64,000 nt of DNA, from contig NC_014002.1 in the NCBI RefSeq assembly GCF_000025865.1, forward strand, positions 1,674,001 through 1,738,000, given 5' to 3'. Origin of the DNA: Methanohalophilus mahii DSM 5219. Lineage in GTDB: Archaea; Halobacteriota; Methanosarcinia; Methanosarcinales; Methanosarcinaceae. Below are positions 35,604 through 45,188 of the stretch, piece after piece. Under the pieces are notes generated by a model, which was not told where the DNA came from, did not search any database, and saw only the letters and a program-made list of their open reading frames with translations. The position numbers and the translations under genes were made by a program. Every line of letters starts with the position of its first letter. The stretch's first letter is position 1.

Positions 35604-35879
35604 ATGGCTGCCAAGAAGGTAAGATTGTTTGCCAATGTCAGGGAAAAAGCCGGAACTTCTGAAGTAGAGGTCAACGGTGATACCGTTTCTGAGATATTGG
35701 ATGAAATAATTGCAAAATACCCGAATCTTGAAAAACTTATATTTGAAGATGGCAAAAAACTCAGGGGATATATAAACATCCTTATCAACGGGGAAAATAT
35801 CCAGCATCTTGAAGGTACAGACTCAGCAATTACAGAAAAAGATGAAGTAGCTATATTCCCCCCGGTTTCCGGTGGATAA
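35604..35879 (+). CDS. MoaD/SAMP-like ubiquitin-fold protein
   Basis: A 91-residue beta-grasp protein ending in the di-glycine VSGG, the site of adenylation and thiocarboxylate formation or of isopeptide linkage. It starts KKVRLFANVREKAGTSEVEV, as in MoaD. It may act as the sulfur carrier of molybdopterin synthase or as a small archaeal modifier protein; the sequence cannot separate these. An in-frame GTG at 35592 is an alternative start. A TATA-like TATTTTATAAA lies about 30 bases upstream. Confidence 0.85.
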   Translation: MAAKKVRLFANVREKAGTSEVEVNGDTVSEILDEIIAKYPNLEKLIFEDGKKLRGYINILINGENIQHLEGTDSAITEKDEVAIFPPVSGG

Positions 35880-35901
35880 ATAAAGATGGTGGGACAATCC
35901 C

Positions 35902-36270
35902 ATGGAATACCGGGATGTTACCAATCTCTTTTTCATAGGAACTGGCGGGTTCCTGGGAGCTATATGCAGATATGGCACTTCAATCTTAATCCCCGGTGCC
36001 CGGGGAACACTGGTTGTGAACGTGCTGGGAAGTTTCCTGCTGGGATTGTTACTGTTCTACTCTGACTATATCGGTTACCTGACCCCACGCATCCGAATGT
36101 TTGCAGGCATCGGATTTTTAGGTGCATTCACCACATTCTCCACATTCATTGTACAGACTGTGCAAATGCAACCTGTATACGGGTTTGCAAATATGATGAT
36201 AAATCTGCTACCCGGTTTATTTGCAATCTTTCTTGCAAGAAGCCTGGTAATATACATTGGAGGCAGGTGA
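35902..36270 (+). CDS. crcB: fluoride channel CrcB/Fluc, first subunit
   Basis: A 122-residue protein with four membrane helices and the Fluc signatures GTGGFLGAICRYG, VNVLGSFLLG and GFLGAFTTFSTF. It exports fluoride. A second crcB gene follows one base after, so the channel is probably an antiparallel heterodimer. No fluoride riboswitch is recognisable in the 22 bases upstream. Confidence 0.92.
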   Translation: MEYRDVTNLFFIGTGGFLGAICRYGTSILIPGARGTLVVNVLGSFLLGLLLFYSDYIGYLTPRIRMFAGIGFLGAFTTFSTFIVQTVQMQPVYGFANMMINLLPGLFAIFLARSLVIYIGGR

Positions 36271-36271
36271 A

Positions 36272-36628
36272 ATGAATACGACAGGCTATTTACTTGTTGG
36301 AATCGGCGGGTTTATCGGTGCAATCCTCAGGTATATGGTCGCGGGAATTGTCCCGAAAAAGGGAGATATACCCACAGGTACACTCACAGTAAATATTATG
36401 GGTACAACAATACTCTCATATCTTACATATTCCCATTCCCTGCAGCATCTTTACCTGTTGAATATAGGTATTCTGGGTTCATTCACCACTTTTTCCACCT
36501 TTACATATGAATCATTCACACTCCTGGAACAGCAGGCCAACCGGAGTTTTCTTACAAATATAATGCTTAACTGTGTATGCTGCATAGCCGGTGTCGGACT
36601 TGGGCCTTTAATGGCAAACCTAATTTAA
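36272..36628 (+). CDS. crcB: fluoride channel CrcB/Fluc, second subunit
   Basis: A 118-residue four-helix Fluc protein with GIGGFIGAILRYMV, VNIMGTTILSY and GSFTTFSTFTYE. The ATG at 36272 has an AGGTGA ribosome binding site; the longer TTG frame is rejected. It pairs with the gene directly upstream, from which it differs clearly in sequence. Confidence 0.92.
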   Translation: MNTTGYLLVGIGGFIGAILRYMVAGIVPKKGDIPTGTLTVNIMGTTILSYLTYSHSLQHLYLLNIGILGSFTTFSTFTYESFTLLEQQANRSFLTNIMLNCVCCIAGVGLGPLMANLI

Positions 36629-36657
36629 AATAGAATTCAACAAAGAAGGCAGACTTT

Positions 36658-36981
36658 ATGCAATCAAAAATAATGACAATTTATCTTAGTGAGAATGATA
36701 CATACAAAGGAAAAAATGCCCATCAGGCCATCATCGAATTCTTGCTTGAAAATGATGTTGCCGGTGCCACCGTGATCAGGGGTATCGAGGGCTATGGAGT
36801 ACACAGTGTAATCCATAAAACAAGTATCCTCAGGCTTGGAATGGATCTTCCCATCATAGTACAGGCCGTGGATGAAGAAAATAAATTGTGTAATATCCTG
36901 CCCGAACTCAAGAAAATGGTTCCTGATGAACTCATTGTGATGCAGGATGTGGAAATCCTGGCAGGGCATAAAAGGGATTAA
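36658..36981 (+). CDS. DUF190 family PII-like protein
   Basis: A 107-residue protein of the DUF190 family, which has a PII-like ferredoxin fold. The conserved parts are MTIYLSENDTYKGKNAHQAIIEFL, AGATVIRGIEGYG and LPIIVQAVDEENK. DUF190 genes are often found beside crcB, and a regulatory role in fluoride resistance has been suggested. It follows the second crcB by 29 bases and ends 1 base before a convergent gene. Confidence 0.9.
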   Translation: MQSKIMTIYLSENDTYKGKNAHQAIIEFLLENDVAGATVIRGIEGYGVHSVIHKTSILRLGMDLPIIVQAVDEENKLCNILPELKKMVPDELIVMQDVEILAGHKRD

Positions 36982-36982
36982 T

Positions 36983-37240
36983 TTACCTGTAGAGGACTAT
37001 CGCCCTTCCACGCACATCTATCAGGGTAGTGGATGTAAGAGAGGCCAGTTCCTCTGCAATTGAATCCATACTTTCACCGGGAAAACTTTTGAGGATTTTT
37101 ACCTTGACAAGATGATTGGCTTTAATTTGTTTTTTCAATTCAGTTACAACCGCATCATCAATTCCCTTTTTACCCAGCGTGAGAATGGGTTTCAGGTGAG
37201 TTGCCTGTGACCTAAATTTCCTTATTTTATCCTTATCCAT
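36983..37240 (-). CDS. YhbY/CRM-domain RNA-binding protein
   Basis: An 85-residue protein with the CRM fold: an N-terminal RSQATHLKPILTLGKKGIDDAVV segment (in blocks) including the basic LGKKG loop, and the ending LIDVRGRAIVLYR. Such proteins bind pre-50S particles. The ATG at 37240 has GGTGTT upstream, and the family start supports it over the longer frame. Confidence 0.88.
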   Translation of the reverse strand: MDKDKIRKFRSQATHLKPILTLGKKGIDDAVVTELKKQIKANHLVKVKILKSFPGESMDSIAEELASLTSTTLIDVRGRAIVLYR

Positions 37241-37302
37241 CAAATAACACCTGCCTATAGGGACCTGCATGAAGTATATATAACTAACTTAAAGAAAAGC
37301 AT

Positions 37303-38010
37303 TCATTCATCCTTGATGCCCTGAATGGATATCAAACCATCCTCCACCAAATACTCAAACCAGGGAGTGGGTTTGGAGGATATGCCTACTGCACGTAGAT
37401 AATGACTGCCGTTTTCTTCCTGCACCTCAATCATACCGTCGTAAAGTTGTTTTAAGGTAGCAATTGTGCGGGAGTCATGCATCTGGTCTTCAACTACGAA
37501 TAAACCAAGTCCTTTTATGGCTTTGATTCTGCCTGTGAACACGTGCAAGAAACGAAATACAGTCTGGATATTAGAGTACATTAGAATGGTCGAGACAGAA
37601 TTAATACAGAGGATATTATGGGATATTTGACGTTTCATCCAGAATTGTTCAAAAAACTGACTTATTCGAACACCTATACCCGTAAGGTCCACAGGACTTG
37701 AAGCACGTTTTATGTTATCAGTATCATCAGCCGCCATCCCCAGCGTCTTTGTCACACAATCCACAATCCCTATGTTGGATACAGGTAGGGTTTTGTCAAA
37801 GGAGGTAAACCATTCCAGGACATGTTCACCCGGTTCTCTTGTAGAAACTATGACCGAAGATTCTTGCCTTTTTAGACCGTTTTTAAGGATATGGTAGGCA
37901 ACATCCTCCTTTCCACTCATAGGAGGACCTATTACCATCAGATTGCTTCCTTCACGGATTTCCCCGATAATACTATCCAGTTCTTCAATACCCAGTGAAT
38001 AGGATGTCAT
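37303..38010 (-). CDS. RecA-superfamily ATPase, KaiC/RAD55-like
   Basis: A 235-residue protein with a P-loop written GPPMSGKED, in which the usual Thr/Ser after the lysine is Glu, and a Walker-B-like strand HNILCINSVST. It starts SLGIEELDSIIGEIREGS, as in archaeal KaiC-like/RAD55 proteins of unknown role. The altered P-loop suggests weak or no ATP hydrolysis. There is a gap of 82 bases to the upstream moaB on the same strand. Confidence 0.78.
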   Translation of the reverse strand: MTSYSLGIEELDSIIGEIREGSNLMVIGPPMSGKEDVAYHILKNGLKRQESSVIVSTREPGEHVLEWFTSFDKTLPVSNIGIVDCVTKTLGMAADDTDNIKRASSPVDLTGIGVRISQFFEQFWMKRQISHNILCINSVSTILMYSNIQTVFRFLHVFTGRIKAIKGLGLFVVEDQMHDSRTIATLKQLYDGMIEVQEENGSHYLRAVGISSKPTPWFEYLVEDGLISIQGIKDE

Positions 38011-38092
38011 ATATTCCAGCCGAACTTTCTATTTTAATTTATTATATAAGGATAGCCCTTAATAACATTATTCCTGATAATACACTCAGTTA

Positions 38093-38629
38093 TCATGATC
38101 TTGCATGTTTTACTATATGCCCTGCTTCAGGAATTATTATTTCCTCGATTGCAAGTTCCACAGCCTTTGGTGAACCAGGAAGGCAGAATACAGCACAACC
38201 CTGTATGATACCTGCAGTTGCCCTGCTCAATATTGTGGCAGATCCTATCTGATCCAGACTTTTAAGGCGGAAAAGTTCTCCGAATCCTTCAAGTTCCTTT
38301 TCAAATAGCGGGCAAAGAGCTTCTATGGTCACATCAGAATCAGACAAACCTGTACCACCGGTTGTAATCACAACATCGGCTCCATTAAATATCGATGATA
38401 AGACTGCTTTCCTTATATCTGCGATATTATCTGCCACCAGACTGTAGCACAATACATTGTTGTGAGCAGCCTTGAGAATATCTGAAATAAGTTGCCCCGA
38501 GACATCATCCACAGCAGAAGGGGCATCCGTGGACCCATATTTATCAAAACGAGAAGTTGAGATGGTTATAATACTAAAAGAATATGCTTTATCAGTTCCT
38601 TTTTTATGCTCTTTGGTGCTGGAGCTCAT
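38093..38629 (-). CDS. moaB: molybdenum cofactor biosynthesis protein MoaB
   Basis: A 178-residue MogA/MoaB-type enzyme that adenylates molybdopterin. The motifs are ISTSRFDKYG near the start, VITTGGTGLSDSDVTIEA (residue about 88), the SRATAGI segment and FCLPGSPKAVELA. It begins with a hydrophilic lysine-rich tail of about 15 residues. The MoaD-like protein encoded at 35604 may belong to the same pathway. Confidence 0.93.
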   Translation of the reverse strand: MSSSTKEHKKGTDKAYSFSIITISTSRFDKYGSTDAPSAVDDVSGQLISDILKAAHNNVLCYSLVADNIADIRKAVLSSIFNGADVVITTGGTGLSDSDVTIEALCPLFEKELEGFGELFRLKSLDQIGSATILSRATAGIIQGCAVFCLPGSPKAVELAIEEIIIPEAGHIVKHARS

Positions 38630-38854
38630 AAAAGAACATATAAAAACTGCATATATTATAATTCTGCTGCATACCCTTTACAAATACAACAAATGACCGA
38701 TAAGACTTATAAACTACCAGACAGTATGGAGGGCAATATAAGATAGTACACCATCCCATCAATACATTAAAATATGTAAATCTCAATAAGAAACCAAAAC
38801 TTTCGAGAATGGGATTATTCTACATCATTATCATTCCAAGGAGGCTTTTAGTCC

Positions 38855-39373
38855 ATGACAAGAAAACCAGCAAGTATGTACAGGAACATTAAACAGCGCT
38901 CATATACACGCAGAAAGTACATGGGTGGTGTTCCGGGAAGCCAGGTAATACACTACGACATGGGAAATAAGACCGCAGATTTCCAGGTCAAGATGTCACT
39001 TATATCTGAAGAGAAATGCCAGATGAGGCATACAGCCCTCGAAGCAGCAAGGATATCAGCTAACAGACATATGCTTTCCAAAATCGGCCGTATCAATTAC
39101 CATTTCAAATTGAGAGTTTACCCACACGAGGTCCTGAGAGAAAACAAACAGGCAACTGGTGCAGGTGCAGACCGTGTATCCAGTGGTATGAGAAAAGCAT
39201 TCGGCAAAGCTGTAGGTACTGCAGCAAGAGTCTCTGCCGGGCAGAAGATATTCACTGTTTCTGTCAATAAGAAGAATTTTAAGCATGCCAAAGCTGCACT
39301 TAAAAGAGCAGGACAGAAGCTTCCAACACCAATAAGAATTGTTGTTGACGAAGGCGCAGAGCTGGTACAATAA
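38855..39373 (+). CDS. rpl10e: 50S ribosomal protein L10e (uL16)
   Basis: A 172-residue ribosomal protein with the archaeal uL16 start [21 protein letters not shown] and the loop [23 protein letters not shown] (in blocks) that reaches toward the peptidyl-transferase centre. There is a strong AAGGAGG ribosome binding site. The 225-base region before it, shared with divergent moaB, contains only AT-rich promoter-like sequence. Confidence 0.96.
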   Translation: MTRKPASMYRNIKQRSYTRRKYMGGVPGSQVIHYDMGNKTADFQVKMSLISEEKCQMRHTALEAARISANRHMLSKIGRINYHFKLRVYPHEVLRENKQATGAGADRVSSGMRKAFGKAVGTAARVSAGQKIFTVSVNKKNFKHAKAALKRAGQKLPTPIRIVVDEGAELVQ

Positions 39374-39399
39374 AACCAGCTTTTGAGGAGGGAACACTT

Positions 39400-40008
39400 A
39401 TGGAAGACTATGAATCCTTGCTTGACCGGGCAATGGAAAACCTGCCGGAAACCGAAACAACAGATGAACGTTTTGTAATTCCGGAACCCAAGATTTATTT
39501 TGAGGGAAAAACAACGGTACTGGACAATTTTGCACAGATCAGAAGTGTCCTTAACCGTGATGCAGATCATCTGATGAAATACCTCACAAGGGAACTGGGT
39601 ACCGCCGGTAAGGTCGAAGGTGGCAAGGCCATATTCCAGGGGAAGTTCCCAGTTCAGGCCATCAAATCCAACATAAATGCCTATGCTGATGAATATGTTA
39701 TATGTTCGGAATGCAACAGGCCAGATACGGAACTTGTGAAGGTTGACAGAGTCCTGATGATGAAATGCGCCGCATGTGGTGCACACAGGCCTGTCAAGAA
39801 AAGGAAAGCCACTGCACCTACCCCCGAATCCGCTCTTGAAGAAGGAAAGGAATACGAAGTAAAGATTGATGCTGTTGGTTCCAAGGGTGACGGAATCGCC
39901 AAGATGGCAAAATTCACTATTTTCGTGCCTGGTACTGCCAAAGGTGATGTCTTAAAAGTCAGGATTAAAAAGATCAGTGGAAACCTGGCTTTTGCAGAAA
40001 AGGCATGA
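39400..40008 (+). CDS. eif2b: translation initiation factor aIF2 subunit beta fused to a TRAM domain
   Basis: A 202-residue protein. Residues 1-135 are a normal aIF2-beta: N-terminal helix, alpha/beta domain, and a zinc ribbon with [11 protein letters not shown] and CAACGAHRP. Residues about 145-202 form a TRAM RNA-binding domain ([36 protein letters not shown]). The fusion is known to me from Methanosarcinales but is absent from most archaeal aIF2-beta proteins. Co-directional with L10e, 26 bases away. Confidence 0.93.
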   Translation: MEDYESLLDRAMENLPETETTDERFVIPEPKIYFEGKTTVLDNFAQIRSVLNRDADHLMKYLTRELGTAGKVEGGKAIFQGKFPVQAIKSNINAYADEYVICSECNRPDTELVKVDRVLMMKCAACGAHRPVKKRKATAPTPESALEEGKEYEVKIDAVGSKGDGIAKMAKFTIFVPGTAKGDVLKVRIKKISGNLAFAEKA

Positions 40009-40040
40009 AATCCCCGGCGCAATCAAGGAGCAAAAATCCA

Positions 40041-41231
40041 ATGTCAGGCGGTGAAAGGGAACCGGGAATCAATGTATTTTCGATTCCCGGCCTAAACATT
40101 GACCTCAAAAATTCAAATGGTTCTCTACAGTTGAATTCCCGGGGCCAGCTTAAGTATGCCTGCTCACCCATCCTGAAAAAAATTAATGAAAGATTACGGG
40201 AAGAAAAACCCGTACATATGGGCAAGGACAGGGTGATTGCTTCTACCTGGCTGCCCCCAATCCCGAGCGGTCCTTTCAAAAGGCTCCTGAACGCTGAAGT
40301 ACAGCATGCTTTGGGAAGACGGGTTCCTGAAACTGTTTCTTTTGAGATTACAAGACAATGCAAATGTAATTGTGATCATTGCATCATAAGTGGTGGAGAG
40401 GAAGATATTGACACAGAAACTGTCAAGAAAACCATAGATGATGCTCTTGATATGGGTGCATTTATAATTATTTTTACAGAAGGAGATCCTCTTCTCAGGG
40501 AAGATATTTTTGAATTAATAGATTATGTCGACAAGGAACGTGCAATTGTCAATATGTACACACCTGGAACAGACATGAATCCGCAGACGGCAAGAAAACT
40601 AAAACAAGCCGGACTGCATAATCTTCTGGTCAGCATATATTCAACTGATCCCGAAAAGCACAATGCGGTAAGAAGACTTGAGGGGGCATTTGATATGGCT
40701 ACATCCGCCATTAAATACGGACTGGATGCCGGGTTATTAGTCACCATGTGCACACATGCCTCCCCAAAAAACATGGATGAACTCCCACAACTCTATGCTC
40801 TTGCAACACAACTGGGAGTGAGCGAATTTTCAATATGGGAAAGTGCTCCGAAAAAAAAAGGTGATGCTATTATATCACCTGAGGACAGGGAAAAAGTCCT
40901 TGAAATGCACCATAAAGCCAATTCCACAGAAAGCGGGCCCAGAATATTTACCAATACTTATTTTGAAGGTGAGATGCTGGGTTGCATGGCGGCTCAGCGC
41001 TGGATGCATATCTGCGTGGATGGATCGGTCAAACCCTGCCCATATATACCATTCAGTTTTGGCAACATACTGGACCAACAATTAAAAGACATCTGGAAGA
41101 ACATGAAAAAAGCACCCCGATTTGAGTCAGGGGATGTATTCTGCCAGATGCAGATGCCACAATATCTTGAACTTGTGGAAAAGATTCCAGATGGAGTTAT
41201 ACCCCCATATCCATTTGACAAAATCGAATAA
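40041..41231 (+). CDS. radical SAM/SPASM-type protein of unknown function
   Basis: A protein of about 396 residues. The [4Fe-4S] motif CKCNCDHC (CX3CX2C) is near residue 110, followed by the GGEE region and a GDPLLR motif. The C-terminal part has extra cysteines (GCMAA, KPCPY, FCQMQ) as in SPASM domains that bind auxiliary clusters. The N-terminal 95 residues are not recognised. The substrate is unknown; many such proteins modify peptides or cofactors. The ATG at 40041 follows AAGGAG; the earlier ATG at 40005 overlaps the aIF2-beta stop. Confidence 0.8.
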   Translation: MSGGEREPGINVFSIPGLNIDLKNSNGSLQLNSRGQLKYACSPILKKINERLREEKPVHMGKDRVIASTWLPPIPSGPFKRLLNAEVQHALGRRVPETVSFEITRQCKCNCDHCIISGGEEDIDTETVKKTIDDALDMGAFIIIFTEGDPLLREDIFELIDYVDKERAIVNMYTPGTDMNPQTARKLKQAGLHNLLVSIYSTDPEKHNAVRRLEGAFDMATSAIKYGLDAGLLVTMCTHASPKNMDELPQLYALATQLGVSEFSIWESAPKKKGDAIISPEDREKVLEMHHKANSTESGPRIFTNTYFEGEMLGCMAAQRWMHICVDGSVKPCPYIPFSFGNILDQQLKDIWKNMKKAPRFESGDVFCQMQMPQYLELVEKIPDGVIPPYPFDKIE

Positions 41232-41273
41232 ATAATAATGACAAAATAAACCAGATTAATCTTGAGGATATGC

Positions 41274-42572
41274 ATGAATATGAAACTAGATCCATGGGGC
41301 TCGTCAAATATCGACGACTATTCGAAATTGTTCGATGAATTTGGAATTCAGCGTTTTGATGAACTTCTACCCCGGATCGAGCAACCCAGCGCTTACATGA
41401 GAAGGAAGATTATCTTTGGTCACAGGGATTATGACATGATAAGCCGGGCCATGAAACACAATGACCCGTTTGCGGTAATGAGCGGGTTCATGCCTTCCGG
41501 AAAGGTCCATCTCGGCGGAAAGATGGTCATGGACCAGATCGTCTGGCACCAGCAGATGGGTGGTGAGGCTTTTGTGGGTATTGCCGACAGGGAAGCATAT
41601 TCTGTCAGGGGATTTTCCTGGGATAAATGTAAACAGATTGGAATTGAGGAATATATCCTTAGCCTGATTGCCCTGGGATTCGAACCAGAGGGGCATATTT
41701 ATTTCCAGTCCCAATCCAAAAATGTAAAGGATCTGGCCTTTGAACTGGGTGTCAAGGCAAATTTCTCGGAACTCAGTGCAATCTATGGTTTCAATGGACA
41801 GACCAATATAGCACATATGGTCAGTGCCCTCTCCCAGAGTGCGGATATTCTCCAACCCGAACTTGAAGAATTCGGTGGCCCCAAGCCGACAATCGTTCCC
41901 GCGGGGGCCGATCAGGACCCCCACATGAGACTCACCAGAGGACTGGCAAACAAGATGAACATGTTCCTTATCGAAAAAAGGATGGATAAGAATAACACAC
42001 CTTTTGTCAGCGTCCGCAGCAAGACCGCTCCTGCCGATGCGCTTGAAGAGGTTTCTGAAGCGTTGCCCTGGGATACAAAACTGTTCGAGGGGCATGTAGA
42101 TATTTTTGGTGTGGATGACCTGACTAAACTTAAGGAAATCACAATGGAAGTCGAAATGAATAACGGAGGATATGGATTCCTTCCACCGGCTTCGACCTAT
42201 CATCGCTTTATGTCCGGTTTGCAGGGCGGCAAGATGTCAAGCAGTGTGCCTGATAGCCTTATAGCCCTTACCGATGATCCGGATGATGCCGCACGCAAGG
42301 TTAAGAAAGCTAAGACTGGCGGGCGTATGACCCTGAAAGAACAAAAGGAACTCGGGGGACAGCCCGACGAATGTTCGGTCTATGAGTTACTCGTATTCCA
42401 TCTTAGTGACGATGACGGGGAACTGGCACAGCTCCATTCCGAATGTTTGGATGGTAGCCGCATGTGCGGAAGTTGCAAAGGCCTGGCAGCAGAACGCATG
42501 GCAGAGTTTTTGAGAGACCACCAGGAAAAAAGGGAACTGGCACGCGAGAGACTTGAAGAATACGGGCTCTGA
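41274..42572 (+). CDS. trpS: tryptophanyl-tRNA synthetase
   Basis: A class I synthetase of about 432 residues, of archaeal/eukaryotic type. It begins with [12 protein letters not shown], has the HIGH-equivalent PSGKVHLGG (residue about 75), [13 protein letters not shown], and the KMSKS-equivalent KMSSSVPDS (residue about 320). The ATG at 41274 follows GAGG with 6-base spacing; 41280 is an alternative. It is followed by pheS after 18 bases. Confidence 0.95.
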   Translation: MNMKLDPWGSSNIDDYSKLFDEFGIQRFDELLPRIEQPSAYMRRKIIFGHRDYDMISRAMKHNDPFAVMSGFMPSGKVHLGGKMVMDQIVWHQQMGGEAFVGIADREAYSVRGFSWDKCKQIGIEEYILSLIALGFEPEGHIYFQSQSKNVKDLAFELGVKANFSELSAIYGFNGQTNIAHMVSALSQSADILQPELEEFGGPKPTIVPAGADQDPHMRLTRGLANKMNMFLIEKRMDKNNTPFVSVRSKTAPADALEEVSEALPWDTKLFEGHVDIFGVDDLTKLKEITMEVEMNNGGYGFLPPASTYHRFMSGLQGGKMSSSVPDSLIALTDDPDDAARKVKKAKTGGRMTLKEQKELGGQPDECSVYELLVFHLSDDDGELAQLHSECLDGSRMCGSCKGLAAERMAEFLRDHQEKRELARERLEEYGL

Positions 42573-42590
42573 TACTTAAAGGGAGATACT

Positions 42591-44066
42591 ATGGAAGACC
42601 TCAATCTTACACTGAATGAAAAGGAAGTACTTCTCTTCCTCAAACAAAAAGGTACTGCAAGTCCCGGGGATATAGCCGATGGAACACCCCTGAAAATAGA
42701 GAATGCTACTCAGGCATCCTTTTTGCTTGAAGAGAAGGGTCTTGCAGAAGTTAAGGATGAAGTATCGGAAAAATATCGCCTCAGTTCAGAGGGTATGCAA
42801 TATGCCAAAAAAGGCCTCCCCGAAAGACAGGTGATCAACAAGATCGACGGGCCTACTCCTATAAAGGACCTGCAGGAAATGCTTTCACCCCAGATGGTAG
42901 GAATTGCAACCGGATGGCTCAAGAGGAAAGGCTGGGCATCCATTGAGAAAGGAAATATCATACCTGCAACAGATATATCTGAAACCGATGACGAGATTGC
43001 CCTGGCAAAACTCGATGAGACAGCAGTTACCCTTGAAGAAACCGGCATTGACCAGAAGGTTATAAAGGACCTGGTCAAACGCAAACTGGTAGAAAAAGAA
43101 GAAACAAAAAGCCGTACTATCACAATTACAGCCGAGGGGAGAAAAATCGCTGCATCAGGCCTTGAACTCACCGAAGATATCACCCAGCTGACCTCCCGGT
43201 TGCTCAAGAGCGGGGAATGGAAGAACAAGACATTTCGCCCCTACAATATCGATAAACCTCCAAAAAGGGTTTTTGCAGCAAAAGTACATCCCTACCAGCG
43301 TCTGATAGACCAGATGCGCCAGATATTCCTGGAAATGGGATTCACCGAAATTAAGGGAGATATTATACAAAGCTCTTTCTGGAATTTTGATGCCTTATTC
43401 CAGCCACAGGACCACCCTGCCCGGGAAATGCAGGATACATTCCACCTGGAATCCCGTTCACAATTGCCGGGCGAATACTTGGAAACAGTATGTTCCATGC
43501 ATGAAAAGGGCGGTGACATTGAATCCAGGGGATGGGGTGGCAAATGGGACAGTGATGTAGCAAAACGTAACGTGTTGCGCACCCACACCACCTCGGTCAG
43601 TATCAAACACCTGGCAGATAATCCAAAACCACCGGTCAAAGCTTTCTGTATAGACAGGGCCTATCGCCGGGAAACAATTGATCCCACACATACCCCGGAA
43701 TTCGAGCAGCTGGAAGGTGTGGTAATGGACAGGAACATGTCCTTTGCCAACCTGCTGGGATGCCTGAAGGAATTCTATCACAGGATGGGATTCGAGAACG
43801 TCAGGTTCAGGCCCGGGTACTTCCCCTACACCGAACCCAGTGTCGAACCCGAGGTTTATATTGAAGAACTTGGATGGGTCGAACTCGGTGGTGCCGGCAT
43901 ATTCAGGAAAGAGGTCACTGAACCTCTCGGCATCAAAGAACCGGTTTTGGCATGGGGCCTGGGTGTTAGCCGCCTGGCAATGCTGAGATTGGGTTTGAAG
44001 GATCTGCGTGAATTATATCAGTCCGACATTGAATGGTTACGCAAAAGTCCTGTCTGCAAGCTCTGA
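42591..44066 (+). CDS. pheS: phenylalanyl-tRNA synthetase subunit alpha
   Basis: A 491-residue class II synthetase subunit of the archaeal type. The N-terminal 200 residues form winged-helix modules. The catalytic core holds motif 1 around [19 protein letters not shown] (residue about 230), motif 2 around [21 protein letters not shown] and motif 3 [16 protein letters not shown]. It has a GGGAGAT ribosome binding site. The beta subunit gene is not in the window. Confidence 0.96.
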   Translation: MEDLNLTLNEKEVLLFLKQKGTASPGDIADGTPLKIENATQASFLLEEKGLAEVKDEVSEKYRLSSEGMQYAKKGLPERQVINKIDGPTPIKDLQEMLSPQMVGIATGWLKRKGWASIEKGNIIPATDISETDDEIALAKLDETAVTLEETGIDQKVIKDLVKRKLVEKEETKSRTITITAEGRKIAASGLELTEDITQLTSRLLKSGEWKNKTFRPYNIDKPPKRVFAAKVHPYQRLIDQMRQIFLEMGFTEIKGDIIQSSFWNFDALFQPQDHPAREMQDTFHLESRSQLPGEYLETVCSMHEKGGDIESRGWGGKWDSDVAKRNVLRTHTTSVSIKHLADNPKPPVKAFCIDRAYRRETIDPTHTPEFEQLEGVVMDRNMSFANLLGCLKEFYHRMGFENVRFRPGYFPYTEPSVEPEVYIEELGWVELGGAGIFRKEVTEPLGIKEPVLAWGLGVSRLAMLRLGLKDLRELYQSDIEWLRKSPVCKL

Positions 44067-44067
44067 T

Positions 44068-45177
44068 TCAAAACATCCGGGCCAGCAGCGACTTCCTGGA
44101 TTTTACAGCCGCTGCCGGACACAATTCCCGGCAGCAATAACACAGTATACATATTCCAGCATCTATTACAGCGTGCCCATTATCCATATAGATGGCCTCT
44201 GCAGGACAATTTCTCACACATGCTCCACAGGCAGTACACTTATCAGCATCAATTTCCGGCCGGACCGTGAATAGGTGCCCTGCCTTTTGGATAAGCCAGG
44301 GAGGCAGCATTCTCAACAGGCTAAGACCCGGTTTTTTGAAAGGAACTGTAATCTCATCCACGTTTACACCGACTATTTGAGGTGAAATATCACCGTAAAC
44401 TCTGGCTGCCACATGGTTGGAAGGTATTGAAAGAGGATCAAAGCCCATTAACTGTGCCGCAACCACATCCAGGGAAATTCCGTCTTTTGAGGCAAGGATT
44501 GCACCAACCTTAATTGGTTTACCTCTGGAGGGACCATCCCCTTCCATTCCCACAACTGCATCGATAATTGATAATTGTGGAGTTGCCACATTGTAAATAT
44601 CCAGAAGAATTTCACTGAATATCAGAGGGTCTGCCATCGTATGTGCTTCCTTCCTGATGCGCAGGGGAACAGCACCGAACATATTTTTCACCGCACCGGT
44701 CATCGTTGTGAGTTCATGAGTCTTGAGCTTGGGCAGATTAATGATATAATCAGCATCCAGTACCCTGTCACTAACATATATCTCATTCAAGCGCAGGGGT
44801 TTTTCAGGTTTTACTTTACTAAAACCTGCAGTCTGGAAATTTACAACTTCACCCCCGCCCTCCAGAGCAGCCTGCTTTATACCGGATTTTTCAAGCGCTT
44901 CTGCAGTTGCTCCTGCAGATGTAATACCGGCACAATCTCCTACAACAGGAAAAGCATCCGCCTCCCTTACAATTTCACATACTGCACGAACAAGAGAGGG
45001 ATGGGTTGTAGCCGCATCTTCTGGTTTCCGGGCAGCAAGCACATTGGGTTTAATCAGGATACGCATACCTGCCTTGATTTTATCAAAACATCCAAGCAGG
45101 TCGAGTGCCTCCCATACTGCCTGTTTGGAGGTGGAATAATCCATACAGTGAACTAATGCTACCCGGTCAGGACTCAT
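44068..45177 (-). CDS. DUF362 protein with two ferredoxin-type clusters
   Basis: A 369-residue protein. DUF362 occupies residues about 1-290, with the marker segments ILIKPNVLAARKPEDAATTHP and INLPKLKTHELTTMTGAVKNMFG (in blocks). A ferredoxin domain follows with CTACGACVRNCPAEAI and CILCYCCRELCPAAAV, binding two [4Fe-4S] clusters. The family is widespread in anaerobes and its function is not established. It converges on pheS with 1 base between stops. Confidence 0.88.
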   Translation of the reverse strand: MSPDRVALVHCMDYSTSKQAVWEALDLLGCFDKIKAGMRILIKPNVLAARKPEDAATTHPSLVRAVCEIVREADAFPVVGDCAGITSAGATAEALEKSGIKQAALEGGGEVVNFQTAGFSKVKPEKPLRLNEIYVSDRVLDADYIINLPKLKTHELTTMTGAVKNMFGAVPLRIRKEAHTMADPLIFSEILLDIYNVATPQLSIIDAVVGMEGDGPSRGKPIKVGAILASKDGISLDVVAAQLMGFDPLSIPSNHVAARVYGDISPQIVGVNVDEITVPFKKPGLSLLRMLPPWLIQKAGHLFTVRPEIDADKCTACGACVRNCPAEAIYMDNGHAVIDAGICILCYCCRELCPAAAVKSRKSLLARMF

Positions 45178-45188
45178 TGTAGGAATTA

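Noticed and set aside
35880..35901. Fluoride riboswitch before crcB
   Set aside because: Only 22 bases separate the genes, and the conserved riboswitch elements are absent.
40041..41231. Identification of the radical SAM gene as the methanogenesis marker 10 methyltransferase
   Set aside because: The N-terminal cysteine pattern of that family is missing; only a generic SPASM-type assignment is supported.
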